7,668 bases of DNA, from NCBI GenBank assembly GCA_035628035.1, contig DASPKS010000036.1:1-7668 (forward strand), read 5' to 3'. Shown in pieces: positions 5,705 through 7,668 of the stretch (the stretch's first letter is position 1; each line of letters begins with the position of its first letter). The notes under the pieces are model-generated. The model was not told the origin of the DNA and searched no databases. It saw only the letters and a list, made by a program, of their open reading frames with translations. This DNA comes from DASPKS01 sp035628035. Lineage in GTDB: Bacteria > Bacteroidota > Rhodothermia > Rhodothermales > Rubricoccaceae. A program made the position numbers and the translations under genes.

Positions 5705-7668
5705 ATCCATCGAGCGGACCAACCTTGCCGCCTTCTGGAAGGCGCAGGGGCTGAGCGGGTACGACGAGCTGCTCACCTGGGCCGTCGAGGACGTGGGGCG
5801 ATTCTGGGACGCGGCGCTGAAGGACCTCGGCGTCGAGTTCTACGAACCGTACACGCAGGTCCTCGACACAGCAGGCGGCATCGAGCGGCCGGCATGGTGC
5901 GTGGGCGGCAAAATGAACGTCGTGCATAACTGCCTCGACAAGTGGCAGGACACCGACGTGGCCGGGCGTGACGCCATCCGCTACGAGAGCGAGGAGGGCG
6001 TCGAGCGCAACCTGACCTACCGAGACCTCTTCGGCGAGGTAAACACGTGCGCGGCCGGGCTCCGCGCGCTCGGCCTCGGGAAGGGCGACGCTGTCGGGCT
6101 GTTCCTCCCGATGACGCCCGAGCTGGTGGTGGCCTTCCTCGCCGTCATCAAGATTGGCGGGATCGTGCTGCCGCTGTTTTCGGGATACGGCGCGCAGGCC
6201 GTCGCCACGCGCCTCCAGGACGCCGATGCCAAAGCGCTCATCGTCGCCGATGCGCTGATGCGGCGGGGGAAGGCCGTCCCGATGAAGCCCGTCTCCGACG
6301 AGGCGCTCCACCAGTGCCCTACGGTCGAGACCGTGGTTGTCGTCGAGCGGGTGGGCGACGCCCAACTAGACGCGCCCACGCCGATGCACCTCACGCGGGA
6401 CCGCCCGTGGGACGCCGTGATGGCCCTGGGCCGCGAGGCGATGGCCGCCCACCCCGACGCCGCGCGCACCGAGCGGACCTCCGCCGAGGACTCGCTCATG
6501 ATCATCTACACGAGCGGGACGACGGGCCGTCCGAAGGGGGCCGTCCACACCCACTGTGGGTTCCCTATCAAGGCCGCGCAGGACCTCCGTCACCCGATGG
6601 ACCTCAAGCCGGGCGACGTGCTGTGGTGGATGACCGACATCGGGTGGATGATGGGGCCGTGGCTCCTCTTCGGGTCTCTCCTCAACGCCGCCACGATGGT
6701 GCTCTACGACGGCGCGCCCGACTGGCCGGACGTGGACCGCGTGTGGGCGCTCACGAACCGACACGGCGTCACGCACCTCGGCGTCTCCCCCACCCTCATC
6801 CGCGCGCTGATGGCGCACGGCGAGGAGCCCGTTCATCGCTACGACCTCACCGGCCTCCGCGCCGCCGGCTCGACGGGCAGCCCCTGGGACCCCGACGCCT
6901 GGCGCTGGCTCTTCACGCACGCCCTCGGCGGGCAGAAGCCCATCCTCAACTACTCCGGCGGCACCGAGATCTCGGGTGGGATCGTGTGCGGCAACTTCCT
7001 CCAGCCGCTGAAGCCGTGCGGGTTCTCCGGTCCCATCGTCGGGATGGATGCCGACGTGGTAGACGAGGCGGGACAGCCTGTCCGTGGCGCCGTTGGCGAG
7101 TTGATTCTCCGGCAGCCGTGGATCGGGATGACGCGCGGGTTCTGGAAGGACGACGGCGACCGTCGCTACCACGACACCTACTGGAGCCAGCTCCCCGGGG
7201 TCTGGGTCCACGGCGACTTCGCCGCCATCGACGCCGACGGCGTGTGGTACATCCTCGGGCGGAGCGACGACACCATCAAGGTGGCCGGGAAGCGCGTGGG
7301 GCCGTCCGAGGTGGAGGCCGTGCTCAACGCCCACCCGCGCGTGCTGGAGTCGGCGGCCGTCGGCGTGCCGCACCCGCTGAAGGACCAGGAGATCGTCGCC
7401 TTCTGCGTGCCTGCACCTGGCATCGAGCCCGACGAGGCTATGCGCGCCGACCTGGTGAATGGGCTCGTCGAGGCGCTCGGCAAGCCGCTCAAGCCGCGCG
7501 GGGTGTTCTTCGTCGATGCCCTCCCGAAGACGCGCAACGCGAAGGTGATGCGCCGCGTGATCCGTGCGGCTCACCTCGGCGAGCCACTCGGCGACGTGAC
7601 GAGCCTCGAAAACCCCGCCACCGTCGACGCCATCGAGCACTACTTCCAGGGCCACGCGACGGGCCAGG
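5655..7668 (+). CDS. AMP-forming acyl-CoA synthetase, acetyl/acetoacetyl-CoA synthetase superfamily, 3' end cut by window edge
   Basis: 671 residues are visible and the frame is open at the edge; relatives are about 650-680 residues, so only a few are probably missing. The enzyme would activate a carboxylic acid with ATP to an acyl-AMP, then transfer it to CoA. Residues about 35-95 resemble the ACAS_N domain, followed by the AMP-binding domain and a C-terminal domain. Motifs: YTSGTTGRPKG (285-295, ATP phosphate loop), TDIGWMMGPW (327-336), SGGTEISGG (434-442), WVHGDFA (517-523), GRSDDTIKVAGKR (535-547, hinge region) and PKTRNAKVMRR (624-634) with catalytic Lys630. The acetate-restricting Trp before the QTE motif of acetyl-CoA synthetases is replaced by Gly here, so a larger acid is likely. 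The SGGT motif and the neighbouring tyrosine pathway suggest acetoacetate; propionate or another short acid is possible. No in-frame start lies upstream of this ATG. A terminator separates it from hmgA. Confidence 0.9.
   Translation, partial: MPEFPFGQAIAWRPDPESIERTNLAAFWKAQGLSGYDELLTWAVEDVGRFWDAALKDLGVEFYEPYTQVLDTAGGIERPAWCVGGKMNVVHNCLDKWQDTDVAGRDAIRYESEEGVERNLTYRDLFGEVNTCAAGLRALGLGKGDAVGLFLPMTPELVVAFLAVIKIGGIVLPLFSGYGAQAVATRLQDADAKALIVADALMRRGKAVPMKPVSDEALHQCPTVETVVVVERVGDAQLDAPTPMHLTRDRPWDAVMALGREAMAAHPDAARTERTSAEDSLMIIYTSGTTGRPKGAVHTHCGFPIKAAQDLRHPMDLKPGDVLWWMTDIGWMMGPWLLFGSLLNAATMVLYDGAPDWPDVDRVWALTNRHGVTHLGVSPTLIRALMAHGEEPVHRYDLTGLRAAGSTGSPWDPDAWRWLFTHALGGQKPILNYSGGTEISGGIVCGNFLQPLKPCGFSGPIVGMDADVVDEAGQPVRGAVGELILRQPWIGMTRGFWKDDGDRRYHDTYWSQLPGVWVHGDFAAIDADGVWYILGRSDDTIKVAGKRVGPSEVEAVLNAHPRVLESAAVGVPHPLKDQEIVAFCVPAPGIEPDEAMRADLVNGLVEALGKPLKPRGVFFVDALPKTRNAKVMRRVIRAAHLGEPLGDVTSLENPATVDAIEHYFQGHATGQ

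Noticed and set aside
5217..7655. Two long minus-strand frames opposite the synthetase (5217-6365 and 6366-7655)
   Set aside because: The plus strand carries all AMP-forming synthetase motifs. The minus frames are mirror-codon shadows with no recognisable family.
1..7668. tRNA, rRNA, CRISPR, insertion sequence, attachment site or phage genes
   Set aside because: No spaced direct repeats, transposase motifs, terminal inverted repeats or structured RNA genes were seen. Almost all the DNA is explained by the listed coding genes.

Overview
The window is GC-rich chromosomal DNA, most likely from a marine or halophilic member of the Rhodothermales/Rhodothermota (Bacteroidota superphylum; Rubrivirga, Rubricoccus and Salinibacter are relatives of this type). 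This rests on three things seen here. A secreted protein ends in a type IX secretion (T9SS) type A sorting domain. A perfect Bacteroidota -7 promoter box (TAnnTTTG) lies upstream of the catabolic genes. Most genes lack a Shine-Dalgarno sequence. The genus is an inference.

Left half (1-2932), all on the minus strand. In transcription order there is a secreted beta-propeller protein with six Asp-box repeats and a T9SS C-terminal domain (2932-1640). A 74-residue protein of unknown function follows, starting 3 bases after that stop (1636-1412). Last is a secreted fungalysin/thermolysin-like metalloprotease (1261 to the left edge), cut by the window exactly inside its zinc-binding HExxH motif. These look like export and surface functions. 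No repeats of mobile origin, RNA genes or CRISPR were seen.

Middle (2933-3098) is a divergent intergenic region with a good promoter for the rightward genes.

Right half (3099-7668), all on the plus strand. hpd (4-hydroxyphenylpyruvate dioxygenase) and hmgA (homogentisate 1,2-dioxygenase) are 28 bases apart and form a two-gene tyrosine/phenylalanine catabolic operon. It closes with a strong intrinsic terminator (10-bp perfect stem plus six T). A separately initiated acyl-CoA synthetase of the acetyl/acetoacetyl-CoA synthetase superfamily follows, nearly complete and running off the right edge.

Working together: Hpd turns 4-hydroxyphenylpyruvate into homogentisate and HmgA opens its ring to maleylacetoacetate. 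Later steps, not encoded here, give fumarate and acetoacetate. The synthetase lacks the tryptophan that restricts true acetyl-CoA synthetases to acetate and carries an SGGTE motif, so it could activate the acetoacetate end product to acetoacetyl-CoA. That substrate is a hypothesis. I see no clearly new biological system. The most open items are the 74-residue coupled ORF, the synthetase substrate and regulation, the HmgA metal-ligand spacing, and a short overlapping ORF at the synthetase start.
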